From: Flavobacteriales bacterium UBA1937
GTDB lineage: Bacteria; Bacteroidota; Bacteroidia; Flavobacteriales; Weeksellaceae
Assembly: GCA_002337005.1 (NCBI GenBank)
Contig: DDFD01000111.1
Location: 1 to 13,731 of the forward strand
DNA length: 13,731 nucleotides
Direction of reading: 5' to 3'
This document shows, piece by piece, positions 1 through 8,152 of this stretch (its first letter is position 1; every line of letters starts with the position of its first letter). The notes beneath the pieces were generated by a model. The model worked only from the letters and a program-made list of their open reading frames with translations, ran no database searches and was not told where the DNA came from. The translations under genes and the position numbers were made by a program.

Positions 1-541
1 ATTTGGGATTAAAGGTGGTATGAACATTTCTTCTATCTCTGATGATGGATATGATGATACCAAATCTAAAGTAGGATATTACGGTGGTGTATTTGTAAAT
101 ATCCCAGCATCTGAGTTTTTCAGTATTCAGCCAGAGGTAATCTATAACAATTTAGGCTCTGAAGTAAAAGGAACTGTTTTGGGAAATTCTTATTCTCAGA
201 AACTTAACTTAAACTACATTACCGTACCAGTGATGTTTCAGTATAAAGCTACTCCACAGTTTTATTTAGAAGCTGGCCCAGAATTTGGATTCTTAGTAAG
301 TGCTGATTCTAAAACAACTTGGAACAATTCTACCTCAACCGCAGAATTAGACAAAGACAATTTTAACAATTTCAATATGGGTGTAGGTCTAGGTGCAGGT
401 TTTGATATTACTAAAAACTTTGGAATCAATGCTAGATATGTAGCAGGTTTCAGTGATGTAACTAAACCAAGTTCTGACCCTAGCACAAATGCGAAAAACA
501 AAAACAACACTTTTCAAGTTGGTTTGAATTTCAAATTCTAA
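1..541 (+). CDS. Outer-membrane beta-barrel protein, porin family (5' truncated)
   Basis: The gene runs off the left edge. The open frame continues upstream of the first ATG (position 20) as FGIKGG, which aligns with the start of the mature part of the next gene (FGLKAG), so the true start and signal peptide lie outside the window. About 179 residues are visible. Alternating short beta-strand-like segments, the QPEVIYNNLG and YLEAGPEFGFLVSA stretches, a GLGAGFDITKNFGINARY segment and a C-terminal FQVGLNFKF ending in Phe fit the PF13568-type outer-membrane barrel family of Bacteroidota. The final aromatic residue is the usual signal for BAM-dependent insertion. No substrate can be assigned, and the family name porin does not prove pore activity. 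It is a clear paralogue of the gene at 719-1333. Confidence 0.85.
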   Translation, partial: FGIKGGMNISSISDDGYDDTKSKVGYYGGVFVNIPASEFFSIQPEVIYNNLGSEVKGTVLGNSYSQKLNLNYITVPVMFQYKATPQFYLEAGPEFGFLVSADSKTTWNNSTSTAELDKDNFNNFNMGVGLGAGFDITKNFGINARYVAGFSDVTKPSSDPSTNAKNKNNTFQVGLNFKF

Positions 542-586
542 GAAAAAAGGAAATATTTATTTCTCAATATTTAATTCATTATGGGT

Positions 587-616
587 AATAAAGCTGGGCA
601 AACGCTCGGCTTTATT
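587..616 (+). terminator. Hairpin terminator after the first barrel gene
   Basis: Arms at 587-599 and 604-616 pair over 13 positions (11 Watson-Crick and two G-U pairs) around a 4-base loop AAAC. The outer 8 pairs, AATAAAGC with GCTTTATT, are perfect. The 3' side is T-rich but broken by A residues, so it is a reasonable though not ideal intrinsic terminator. It lies 46 bases after the stop codon and suggests the two barrel genes are separate transcripts. Confidence 0.7.
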
Positions 617-718
617 TATATCTAAAATACACATTTTAAGCAACTTAAAAATTATCTTAAGTTTTGGCACGTAAATTGGAAATATCTCATCATTAAACAA
701 CTATTTAATAAATTTAAA

Positions 719-1333
719 ATGAGAAAACTATTTTTAGGATTAGGTATTGTAGTAAGCGGTTTCGCTTTTTCGCAACAATTCGGATTAAAAGCAGGACTTA
801 ATGTTTCTGACATCAATAACGGCGCTTCTGGCACTGATATGAAGGCCAAAACAGGTTTGTACGTAGGTGTTACAGCTACTATTCCTGTTTCAGACGAATT
901 CAGTGTACAACCAGAGTTAATTTACAATCAATTAGGTGCTAAAACCAATTTATATGATTTCGGAGGAATCATTGGCAATGTTTCTACTACTACCAAGCTA
1001 GATTATATTTCTTTACCTGTGATGTTACAGTATAATTTCCCAAGTAATTTTTATCTGGAACTAGGACCAGAATTTAGTTATATGGTTTCAGCAAAACAAG
1101 GACTTAGCACTTCTATCATTTCTCCATCTACAGATATTAATATGGATTATCTTAATAGATTAAATGTAGGAGCAGGTTTCGGGGCTGGTTATAACTTAAA
1201 CAAAAATATAGGAATTAGCGCCAGATACACCCTTGGTTTAACAGGTCTAGGAAAAAACGGAAACGTAACAGATTATTTCTTAGACAGCGCCAAAAACAAC
1301 AATTTACAAGTAGGTGTAAATTTCAAATTCTAA
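719..1333 (+). CDS. Outer-membrane beta-barrel protein, porin family
   Basis: This 204-residue protein has a classical signal peptide. MRK is followed by a hydrophobic stretch to about residue 17 (LFLGLGIVVSGFAFS), with cleavage likely around SQ-QFG. The mature part has the barrel-family layout: FGLKAGLNVSD, SVQPELIYNQLGAK, LDYISLPVMLQYNF, YLELGPEFSYMVSA, GAGFGAGYNLNKNIGISARY, and a C-terminal LQVGVNFKF ending in Phe. It matches the PF13568-like outer-membrane barrel family and is a paralogue of the preceding gene, sharing most of these blocks in the same order. The ATG at 719 is the only start that includes the signal peptide. The 177-base gap upstream contains the first gene's terminator, and I could not find a perfect TAnnTTTG promoter there (the nearest is an imperfect match near 658-666). 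Ligand and physiological role are unknown. Confidence 0.88.
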   Translation: MRKLFLGLGIVVSGFAFSQQFGLKAGLNVSDINNGASGTDMKAKTGLYVGVTATIPVSDEFSVQPELIYNQLGAKTNLYDFGGIIGNVSTTTKLDYISLPVMLQYNFPSNFYLELGPEFSYMVSAKQGLSTSIISPSTDINMDYLNRLNVGAGFGAGYNLNKNIGISARYTLGLTGLGKNGNVTDYFLDSAKNNNLQVGVNFKF

Positions 1334-1362
1334 CACAATCCTTATCCAAATTTTCATACAAC

Positions 1363-1393
1363 AAAAAACTCGGAAGTAATTTCCGAGTTTTTT
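1363..1393. terminator. Bidirectional terminator between barrel gene and purF
   Basis: The arms 1363-1375 and 1381-1393 form a perfect 13-bp stem with a 5-base loop. The GC core CTCGGAA/TTCCGAG is flanked by six A on one side and six T on the other, so it works as an intrinsic terminator in both directions. It sits in the 69-base gap between two convergent genes and probably ends both the barrel transcript and the purine transcript. Confidence 0.88.
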
Positions 1394-1402
1394 AATGGTA
1401 TT

Positions 1403-2887
1403 TTAGCTGAATAATTCACTCTCTTTTGGTTTTGCTACAGGATAATTTTCTGTAAAACATCCGAAACAATGTTTATCTGAGCCTAAAATATTGATTAAAT
1501 TTTCTACACTCAGAAACTCTAGACTATCAACTCCTAGATAAGTTTTTAGTTCTTCCACTGTCATATTAGCCGCAATTAAATCGTCTTTTTTAGGAGTGTC
1601 AATCCCTAAAAAGCAAGGCGCAATAATAGGTGGAGAAACACTTCTAAAATGAATTTCTCTAGCTCCACTATCTCTCAAAATCTTTACCAGTCGTTTTGAG
1701 GTGGTTCCTCTTACGATAGAATCGTCTATAATCACCACAGATTTTCCTTTAATTTCAGAAACAATAGGATTTAATTTCAAGTTCACTACCCTTTCTCTCA
1801 TTTCCTGAGACGGAACAATGAAACTTCTGGCAATATATCTATTTTTGATTAATGCAGGTCTGAAAGGAATTCCTGAAGCTTTAGAAAAACCAATTGCAGC
1901 AGGTACGCCAGAATCTGGAACACCAATCACCAAATCTGCTTCCACAGGAGCTTGCTCCCAAATTTTTTCGCCAGACCTTTCTCTTATTTCGTGCACATTA
2001 ATGCCTTCTAAAGCTGTATCTGGTCTTGCAAAATAAATGTATTCAAATGCACAGATTTTTCTTTCGCAATCGCTTTTTACCAAGAAACTTTTTAATCCAT
2101 CTTCTGTATCACTGGTATAAACAATTTCGCCAGGCAAAATATCTCTCACATATTGCGCACCTACTGCATCAAGAGCGCAAGTTTCTGAAGCACAAACGAA
2201 AGTTTTTTCGTCAATCGCTCCTAAAACCAAAGGTCTAATCCCTTTAAAATCTCTAAAAGCAAAAAATTTATTTCTGGTTAAGCCAACTACAGAATATGCA
2301 CCTTCTATTCTTTCCATCGTTGCTTTTATAGCACCACGAAGTCCTAAATCAAGATTTTTTTGAATCAATCTCAAAATCACTTCAGAATCCGAAGTTGCTT
2401 TAAAAACCACACCTTCCGCTTCCAATTCTGCTTTTAATTCTTTAGCATTGGTGAGATTTCCGTTGTGAGCAATTGACAGAATTGGTTGATCATATTCGTT
2501 TTTAGCAAAAAACGGTTGGAAATTGTATTTCTTTTTATCGCCAGCAGTGGTATAACGAGTATGCCCAATCACCGCATTTCCTAACAAAGATTCAGGATTA
2601 GGAATGGTTTTAAAAACATCTAAAACCAAACCTTCATCTTTTACGGTAATAATTTTTCCTTTTGAAGCCACAGAAACACCACAAGCTTCTTGTCCACGAT
2701 GTTGCAAAGCAAACAATCCGAACTGTGAAAGAGAAAACGTATCCACCTCATTATCAGAATACAAACCAAAAATACCGCACTCTTCTTTTGGAGCATCCAA
2801 GAATTCTTCTTCTTGAGTTCTAAAAAGATTTCTGCCGTAAAATTCTTGACTGAATTGTTCTTGATATTTAATTTTTATGTCTTTCAT
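1403..2887 (-). CDS. purF: Amidophosphoribosyltransferase (PurF)
   Basis: PurF uses glutamine and PRPP to make phosphoribosylamine, the first committed step of purine synthesis, in the cytosol. I place the start at the ATG at 2887 (494 residues). The frame is open further to 2914, but that upstream codon is TTG. The N-terminal nucleophile hydrolase domain begins at Cys37 in PKEECGIFG, so about 36 residues must be removed to expose the catalytic Cys. The phosphoribosyltransferase domain carries the PRPP loop VVIIDDSIVRGTT near residues 384-396. Cys279, Cys425, Cys474 and Cys477 (in ICAFEY, APCFLG and CFGCF) correspond to the four cysteines that bind the 4Fe-4S cluster in the Bacillus-type enzyme. 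That cluster makes the enzyme oxygen-sensitive and linked to propeptide processing in the family. It is the last gene of the purine cluster, 57 bases after purC. Confidence 0.96.
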   Translation of the reverse strand: MKDIKIKYQEQFSQEFYGRNLFRTQEEEFLDAPKEECGIFGLYSDNEVDTFSLSQFGLFALQHRGQEACGVSVASKGKIITVKDEGLVLDVFKTIPNPESLLGNAVIGHTRYTTAGDKKKYNFQPFFAKNEYDQPILSIAHNGNLTNAKELKAELEAEGVVFKATSDSEVILRLIQKNLDLGLRGAIKATMERIEGAYSVVGLTRNKFFAFRDFKGIRPLVLGAIDEKTFVCASETCALDAVGAQYVRDILPGEIVYTSDTEDGLKSFLVKSDCERKICAFEYIYFARPDTALEGINVHEIRERSGEKIWEQAPVEADLVIGVPDSGVPAAIGFSKASGIPFRPALIKNRYIARSFIVPSQEMRERVVNLKLNPIVSEIKGKSVVIIDDSIVRGTTSKRLVKILRDSGAREIHFRSVSPPIIAPCFLGIDTPKKDDLIAANMTVEELKTYLGVDSLEFLSVENLINILGSDKHCFGCFTENYPVAKPKESELFS

Positions 2888-2907
2888 TAAAATTTTTATT
2901 ATTTCAA

Positions 2908-2932
2908 ATTTCAAAGAATACTTCTCTGAAAT
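2908..2932 (-). other. Hairpin in the purC-purF spacer
   Basis: ATTTCA (2908-2913) pairs with TGAAAT (2927-2932). Inside, AGAA (2915-2918) pairs with TTCT (2922-2925) around a 3-base loop, with one A-C mismatch between the two stems. On the minus-strand transcript it lies about 20 bases upstream of the purF ATG and covers the in-frame TTG at 2914. There is no T-run after it, so it is not a terminator. It could influence mRNA processing or purF translation, but short AT-rich palindromes are common in this kind of DNA. Confidence 0.3.
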
Positions 2933-2944
2933 AAGCAGGAAAAT

Positions 2945-3664
2945 CTATTTATTTAAAGCTTTTTTCAATCTTTCGTAGATTTCTACATACGCTTCAGTCA
3001 CTTCGCCTAAATCACGTCTGAATCTATCTTTATCGAGCTTTTTCATGGTGTCTTTATCCCAAAGTCTGCAAGTGTCAGGAGAAATTTCGTCTGCGAGAAT
3101 GATTTTTCCGTCAGAAGTTTTGCCCAATTCTATTTTGAAATCTACCAAAATAATATTCATTTTAGCAAACAATTCCTTCAGTAACTCATTGATTTTGTCC
3201 GTTAAAGCATACATTTCATCTAACTCTTCTTTAGTTGCAGCTCCTAAAAAAACGGCGTGATAATCATTAATCAAAGGATCGCCCAATTCATCTTTTTTGT
3301 AGCAAATATCAAAAATCGTCACAGGAGATTTTATTCCTTCTTCTACGCCTAATCTTTGTGCCATACTACCTGCAGCATAATTTCTCACCACCATTTCTAG
3401 TGGAATAATGCTTACTTTTCTTACCAACTGCTCTCTTTCATTCAATTGTTTAATGAAATGGGTTGGGATTCCTTTTTCTTGTAAATATTCAAAAATAAGC
3501 GTAGTAATAGCGTTGTTCATTTCGCCTTTCAAATCGAAACTTCCACGTTTTTGTGCATTAAAAGCGGTAGCATCGTCTTTAAATTTTACGATTACTTCTT
3601 CTGGATTTTCTGTTGCGAAAACTTGTTTTGCTTTCCCTTCGTAAAGCATTTCACCTTTATTCAT
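2945..3664 (-). CDS. purC: Phosphoribosylaminoimidazole-succinocarboxamide synthase (SAICAR synthetase, PurC)
   Basis: PurC joins aspartate to CAIR with ATP to make SAICAR, in the cytosol. At 239 residues it is the usual stand-alone bacterial form. The N terminus MLYEGKAKQVFAT is the nucleotide-binding strand and glycine turn of the family. KRGSFDLKGEMNN (about 39-51) and PLEMVVRNYAAGS (88-100) are conserved substrate-site segments. The two hallmark motifs are LVDFKIELG (173-181) and LADEISPDTCRLWD (190-203). The product is the substrate of PurB encoded in the same cluster. The gene follows purL after a 131-base spacer rich in hairpins. The ATG at 3664 gives the normal family N terminus. Confidence 0.97.
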   Translation of the reverse strand: MNKGEMLYEGKAKQVFATENPEEVIVKFKDDATAFNAQKRGSFDLKGEMNNAITTLIFEYLQEKGIPTHFIKQLNEREQLVRKVSIIPLEMVVRNYAAGSMAQRLGVEEGIKSPVTIFDICYKKDELGDPLINDYHAVFLGAATKEELDEMYALTDKINELLKELFAKMNIILVDFKIELGKTSDGKIILADEISPDTCRLWDKDTMKKLDKDRFRRDLGEVTEAYVEIYERLKKALNK

Positions 3665-3694
3665 TTTATTGAGATTTTTTTATTTATCTTGTTT

Positions 3695-3794
3695 GTTGGA
3701 ATAAATTCCAACTTTTAAAAATCGTTCGTCGCTCTGCGACTCTTCTTTAATCCTATTTGAAAATCTACGATTTTCAGACAAGTCTCGATTTGTC
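3695..3794. repeat. Run of four small inverted repeats in the purL-purC spacer
   Basis: The 131-base spacer holds consecutive palindromes. They are GTTGGAAT/ATTCCAAC at 3695-3712 (2-base gap), GTCGC/GCGAC at 3728-3740 (3-base loop), TGAAAATC/GATTTTCA at 3758-3776 (3-base loop) and GACAA/TTGTC at 3777-3781 with 3790-3794. The first three are perfect. None ends in a clean T-run on the minus strand, so ordinary termination is not the obvious role. Options are an intergenic repeat element, an RNA-processing or stability site that sets purL relative to purC/purF, or an attenuator. It is well above what the other spacers in the cluster show. Copy number in the genome is unknown from this window. 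Confidence 0.45.
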
Positions 3795-3795
3795 C

Positions 3796-6700
3796 CTACC
3801 TAAAATATTCAACTCCGTTTCTGAAAATATTATGATAATTTGCGGTAGGAATGTTTTTGAACAAACCTTCTGCGAAACGTTCTGGATGTCCCATTCTTCC
3901 GAAAATTTTACCACTTTCACTGGTAATCCCTTCAATTCCGAACAGTGATTGATTAGGATTGAAAGGCATTCCGTGTGCTACATTTCCATCATTATCTATG
4001 TATTGCGTAGCAATTTGTCCTTTTTTGTACAAATCTAAAAGCACCTCTTCATTTGCCATAAATCTACCTTCGCCATGAGAAATAGGAATGGTATAAACTT
4101 CACCTTTCATACCTTTTAACCAAGGGGAATCATCATTAATTACTTTTACATCTACCATTTGAGAAATATGTCTTCCGATTGCATTGTGAGCCAAAGTTGG
4201 CGATGTTTCATCTAAATCTCTGATTTCACCATAAGGAAGCAAACCAGATTTCACCAAAGCTTGAAAACCATTGCAAATTCCCAAAATCATTCCGTCTCTG
4301 GAAAGCAATTCGTGAACTGCATTTTTCATCTTTTCATTCTTCAAAACATTCACTATAAATTTAGCAGAACCATCTGGTTCATCACCTGCAGAAAAGCCTC
4401 CTGAAAACACCAAAATTTGCGACTGTTTAATTTTTTCAACCCAATTTTCAATCGATTGTTCTAAAGTAGAATGATTGAGATTCACCAAAGGTAAACTTTC
4501 TACAATTGCGCCTTCTTTTCTAAAAGCATTTTGCGTTTCATACTCACAATTGGTTCCAGGGAAAATAGGAGCAAAAACTCTAGGCGTTCCTATTTTGTGC
4601 GAAATAATATGGATTGATTTTTTCTCTGTTCCGTTCAAATCATTATCAAAACCGATAACTTTTTTCTCTTTTTCTTTTGTTGGAAACAGGCTTTCAAACG
4701 TTCTGCAATTAACTTCAAGTAAATTTTTAATATAGAATTCTAAATCACTGATTTTGATTATATTTGAATTTTTAACCTCACCTATTAATTGAAGCAAATT
4801 ACTATCTAATTGTTCTGTAGATTCTATTACTAATCCACCGATATTTTTTTCGAGTAAGAATTTTTCATCGATAGAAATTTCTGCACCGAGAAGATTTCCA
4901 AAACTCATTTTCGTTACCGCGACTGCTACTCCACCATCTTTTATAGTTTTCACAGAAACAATTTTTTTGTTTTGAATTCTTTGGTAAATATAATCAAATA
5001 TTTCTATTAAACGCTCATAATTAGGCAGTCCATTTCCTTGAGTTTGATGATGAAAATGATAGATGAAATTTCCCGCTTTTTTGAATTCTGGAGAAATAGT
5101 GTTTAATTTTTTTCCATCAGCACAAGCGAATGAAATTAAGGTTGGCGGAACGTTGATATCTTGATACGTTCCACTCATAGAATCCTTGCCTCCAATTGCA
5201 GCTAAACCAAGGTTCATTTGTGCATCATAAGCTCCTAAAAGGGAAGCCAAAGGTTTGCCCCATTTTTCAGGATTGCTTCCTAATTTTTCAAAATATTCTT
5301 GAAAACTCAATCTTATATTTCTAAAATTACCGCCAATAGCTACGATTTTAGCCACAGATTCCACCACCGCTAGACTTGCACCTATCATCGAATTTTGCTT
5401 AGAAATTTCGGCATCAAAACCCCAACTCGCCAATGAAACCGTTTCTACGTTTTCGGCATTGAGAATTGGCAACGTTTGAACACAACCTTCGGTTTCAGTA
5501 GTTTGATATTTTCCACCAAAAGGAAGCGCAACCGTTGTAGCACCAACCGTAGAATCAAACATTTCTACCAAACCTTTTTGAGAAGCAACATTTTTATCTG
5601 CTAAAATTTTATAAAAATTCTCTTCCGTAAATTCAATTACATTTGACTTAATTTCTTGTAAATGAGTAACTTTTGCATCTTGTTTCTTGCTACAACCACT
5701 TGTATCTAAAAATGCTCTGCTCAAATCCACAATTTTTTGTCTGTTCCAGAACATTTGCATTCTTCCAGAATCGGTAACTTTCGCAATTTCAACAGCTTTT
5801 ATATTTTCTGCTTCGCAGAATTTGATAAATTTTTCTTTTTCGTGAGCTTCAATTACCACCGCCATTCTTTCTTGAGATTCAGAAATCGCGAGTTCGGTTC
5901 CGTTTAAACCTTCATATTTCAAAGGTAAAATATCTAGGTTAATCTCCAGTGAATCAGCTATTTCGCCAATTGCAACCGAAACACCACCAGCACCAAAATC
6001 GTTGGATTTTTTAATGAGTTTCGTTACTTCAGGATTTCTGAAAAGTCTTTGAATTTTACGTTCTTCCACTGCATTTCCTTTCTGCACTTCCGAACTCATC
6101 GTATGAATAGAAGTCTCATCTTGCTCTTTCGAACTTCCAGTTGCGCCACCAACTCCATCTCTTCCGGTTGCTCCACCCAAAATAATGACGATGTCACCAT
6201 TTTCAGGTTTTTCTCTGCGAACCCAATTTTTTGGAACAGCTCCTGCTACAAAACCAACTTCCATTCTCTTCGCTTTGTAACCATCATCATAAATTTCGGA
6301 AACGTGTGTTGTTGCCAAACCAATCTGATTTCCGTAAGAAGAATAACCATTTGCTGCTTGTTTAGAAATCGTTCTTTGTGGCAATTTTCCTGACAAAGTT
6401 TCAGAAATTGGCTCTAAAACATTCGCTGCACCTGTTAAACGCATCGCTTGAAAAACAAACGCTCTTCCAGACAATGGATCTCTAATTGCACCACCAAGAC
6501 ACGTAGAAGCACCACCAAAAGGTTCAATTTCTGTAGGATGATTGTGCGTTTCATTTTTGAAAAGCAAATACCAAGGTTCTTTCTTGCCGTCAAATTCAGC
6601 TTCAATTTCTATGGTACAAGCGTTGATTTCATCAGAAACAACAAGGTTTTCTAAATTTCCTGTTTTATGAAAATATCTAGCGGAAACCGTTGCCAAATCC

Positions 6701-7485
6701 ATCAAAGAAATAGGTTTTGCTTCTCTTCCCAAGAATTTTCTTTTTTCTAAATAATCATTAAATATTTTTTCTAAAGTCTCTTTAAATTTTCCTTCAAACT
6801 GAATATCAGTTAGTTCTGTTTCAAAAGTAGTATGACGACAATGATCGCTCCAATACGTATCGAGAACTTTCAGTTCGGTTTCGGTAGGATTTCTATTTTC
6901 GGATTTAAAATAATCTTGAATAAATTGTAAATCATCAAAACCAAAAGCGAAACCGTGGTTGTTGTAGAAATCGTGAAGTTGTGGAGTTGTTAAATCGTTG
7001 AAATCGTGATAAATTTTAATTTTATCGGGTGTTTCTTCAGCTGGAATTTCTAAAATTTCAAGATTTTTATCTTGAGACTCTACTTTGTTGATGAGCAAAT
7101 TTTTGATTTTTGGCAAATCATCTTTTGTAACACCCTGTAATTCAATTAATTTACCGCTTCTAACAGTTGATTTTTCATTCCCAGTTAATAATGCGATGCA
7201 TTGCTGTGCCGAATCTGCTCTTTGGTCGTATTGTCCGGGAAGAAATTCTGTGGCAAAATGCAGGTTTTTTGCGGGATTTTCGGTGTGGAGAATATCTACT
7301 ACGGGATCTACAAAAGTATTGTTCACTACTTTTTCAAACTCCAATTCATCTAAACCAAAAATATCATAGATATTAAAGACTTTCACCGATTGAATGTTCG
7401 ATAAAATAGATTTAATTTCATTTAAAACTTTAGGACTTTCTACATCGAAAATTCCTTTTTTTTCTACGAAAATTCTTCTGTTCAT
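3796..7485 (-). CDS. purL: Phosphoribosylformylglycinamidine synthase, large single-chain form (PurL)
   Basis: PurL converts FGAR, ATP and glutamine to FGAM in the cytosol. At 1229 residues it is the fused form, in which the synthase and the glutaminase (PurQ-like) are one chain, slightly shorter than the E. coli enzyme (about 1295). The N-terminal PurS-like and linker region includes LDTYWSDHCRHTTF (about 208-221). The first AIRS-type ATP domain carries FKNETHNHPTEIEPFGGAST (309-328). A second AIRS-type half contains GGKDSMSGT (765-773). The C-terminal class I glutaminase domain has APIFPGTNCE (972-981), SGGFSAGDEPDG (1028-1039), nucleophile Cys1071 in GICNGFQ, and His1200 and Glu1202 in GHPER. 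The gene is complete with all catalytic landmarks present. The upstream unknown gene ends 46 bases before its ATG, so the two are likely on one transcript unless an unseen promoter lies between. Confidence 0.97.
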   Translation of the reverse strand: MNRRIFVEKKGIFDVESPKVLNEIKSILSNIQSVKVFNIYDIFGLDELEFEKVVNNTFVDPVVDILHTENPAKNLHFATEFLPGQYDQRADSAQQCIALLTGNEKSTVRSGKLIELQGVTKDDLPKIKNLLINKVESQDKNLEILEIPAEETPDKIKIYHDFNDLTTPQLHDFYNNHGFAFGFDDLQFIQDYFKSENRNPTETELKVLDTYWSDHCRHTTFETELTDIQFEGKFKETLEKIFNDYLEKRKFLGREAKPISLMDLATVSARYFHKTGNLENLVVSDEINACTIEIEAEFDGKKEPWYLLFKNETHNHPTEIEPFGGASTCLGGAIRDPLSGRAFVFQAMRLTGAANVLEPISETLSGKLPQRTISKQAANGYSSYGNQIGLATTHVSEIYDDGYKAKRMEVGFVAGAVPKNWVRREKPENGDIVIILGGATGRDGVGGATGSSKEQDETSIHTMSSEVQKGNAVEERKIQRLFRNPEVTKLIKKSNDFGAGGVSVAIGEIADSLEINLDILPLKYEGLNGTELAISESQERMAVVIEAHEKEKFIKFCEAENIKAVEIAKVTDSGRMQMFWNRQKIVDLSRAFLDTSGCSKKQDAKVTHLQEIKSNVIEFTEENFYKILADKNVASQKGLVEMFDSTVGATTVALPFGGKYQTTETEGCVQTLPILNAENVETVSLASWGFDAEISKQNSMIGASLAVVESVAKIVAIGGNFRNIRLSFQEYFEKLGSNPEKWGKPLASLLGAYDAQMNLGLAAIGGKDSMSGTYQDINVPPTLISFACADGKKLNTISPEFKKAGNFIYHFHHQTQGNGLPNYERLIEIFDYIYQRIQNKKIVSVKTIKDGGVAVAVTKMSFGNLLGAEISIDEKFLLEKNIGGLVIESTEQLDSNLLQLIGEVKNSNIIKISDLEFYIKNLLEVNCRTFESLFPTKEKEKKVIGFDNDLNGTEKKSIHIISHKIGTPRVFAPIFPGTNCEYETQNAFRKEGAIVESLPLVNLNHSTLEQSIENWVEKIKQSQILVFSGGFSAGDEPDGSAKFIVNVLKNEKMKNAVHELLSRDGMILGICNGFQALVKSGLLPYGEIRDLDETSPTLAHNAIGRHISQMVDVKVINDDSPWLKGMKGEVYTIPISHGEGRFMANEEVLLDLYKKGQIATQYIDNDGNVAHGMPFNPNQSLFGIEGITSESGKIFGRMGHPERFAEGLFKNIPTANYHNIFRNGVEYFR

Positions 7486-7497
7486 TTTTTACTATTT

Positions 7498-7518
7498 TTT
7501 GAACACAAAATGTTCAAA
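7498..7518 (-). other. Small hairpin in the purL leader
   Basis: TTTGAACA (7498-7505) and TGTTCAAA (7511-7518) are a perfect 8-bp inverted repeat with a 5-base loop, lying 12 bases upstream of the purL ATG on the minus strand. It is followed there by A residues rather than T, so it does not look like a terminator for the preceding gene. It may be a protein-binding palindrome or a weak translational element. No partner can be named. Confidence 0.3.
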
Positions 7519-7531
7519 GATTTATTTATTT

Positions 7532-8149
7532 TTACTTTATTACCCAAATTATATCAGACCAAACCTCTTCTCCATTCAAATTTAACTTAACTAAATTAGC
7601 CGAATTATAGTGGTTTATATATTTTTCTATAATGATTTTAATGTACAAAATTTCGGTTTTTAATTTCCAATGCTCATTTGTATTTTCTTTATTATACAAA
7701 ACCAAAAAAATTCTATTTTTAAAGTGCTTTCTTCCTTCTTGGCTTTGGTTTTTATAAAACCAACGGATTAGTTCTTCTTTATTTTGTAAGGCTTCTTCTA
7801 AAGTTTTGGGATACGCTTTAGGAAAAACACTCGTTTTATGGTCAAAAGGAATTTCATTAATTCTAAAATCTACCAATTTATCATACTGATTGTAATTGGG
7901 TTTCACTTTTTTATCTTCACAAAAAATTTGCTCAACTCCTTTTGCAGACCAGAAATTCAACCAACGGTTAAAAGCATAATCCCTAAGTTCTTCATCTAGA
8001 TATTGGCTGCATTCTAACAATTCTGAGAAAGTTCTAGCGCTGTAAATAAATGACGTTTTTTTATCATCTTCATCACTTTGCTTTTTCCCCCAAGAATAAG
8101 GAAATTCTAATCGTTTTTTCAGTTGTTTTTCTAATAAAAGTAAATCCAT
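7532..8149 (-). CDS. Unrecognised protein with a nuclease-like D...DxK motif
   Basis: I do not recognise a named family for this 205-residue protein. It has no signal peptide or membrane segment and is rich in Lys, Asn, Trp and Tyr. The centre reads KLVDFRINEIPFDHKTSVFP (91-110): an Asp in a beta-strand (D94), then FDHK (D103, K105). This spacing resembles the D-x(n)-(D/E)xK core of PD-(D/E)XK nuclease folds. A downstream block QSQEGRKHFKNRIFLVLYN (135-153), with GR, H and NR, looks conserved and could complete the site. The C-terminal part has strand and helix character (KTEILYIKIIIEKYINHY). The only Met is residue 1, so the ATG at 8149 is the best start. It sits between purB and purL in the same direction, directly after a terminator hairpin, and nothing in purine synthesis calls for such a protein. 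The nuclease assignment is inference. Confidence 0.75.
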   Translation of the reverse strand: MDLLLLEKQLKKRLEFPYSWGKKQSDEDDKKTSFIYSARTFSELLECSQYLDEELRDYAFNRWLNFWSAKGVEQIFCEDKKVKPNYNQYDKLVDFRINEIPFDHKTSVFPKAYPKTLEEALQNKEELIRWFYKNQSQEGRKHFKNRIFLVLYNKENTNEHWKLKTEILYIKIIIEKYINHYNSANLVKLNLNGEEVWSDIIWVIK

Positions 8150-8152
8150 TCC

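Noticed and set aside
2888..2914. PurF start at 2914
   Set aside because: The codon there is TTG. The ATG at 2887 has an AT-rich upstream typical of this group, and the extra nine residues are not needed for any domain.
6049..6393. 114-codon plus-strand frame opposite purL
   Set aside because: It is a shadow of a fully conserved purL coding region. Its translation is rich in Cys, Phe and Ser runs with no recognisable domain and no promoter.
7577..7584. Minus-strand TAAATTTG, a perfect -7 match, upstream of purL inside the unknown gene
   Set aside because: No TTG occurs 17-23 bases upstream, and such 8-mers are expected by chance in AT-rich DNA.
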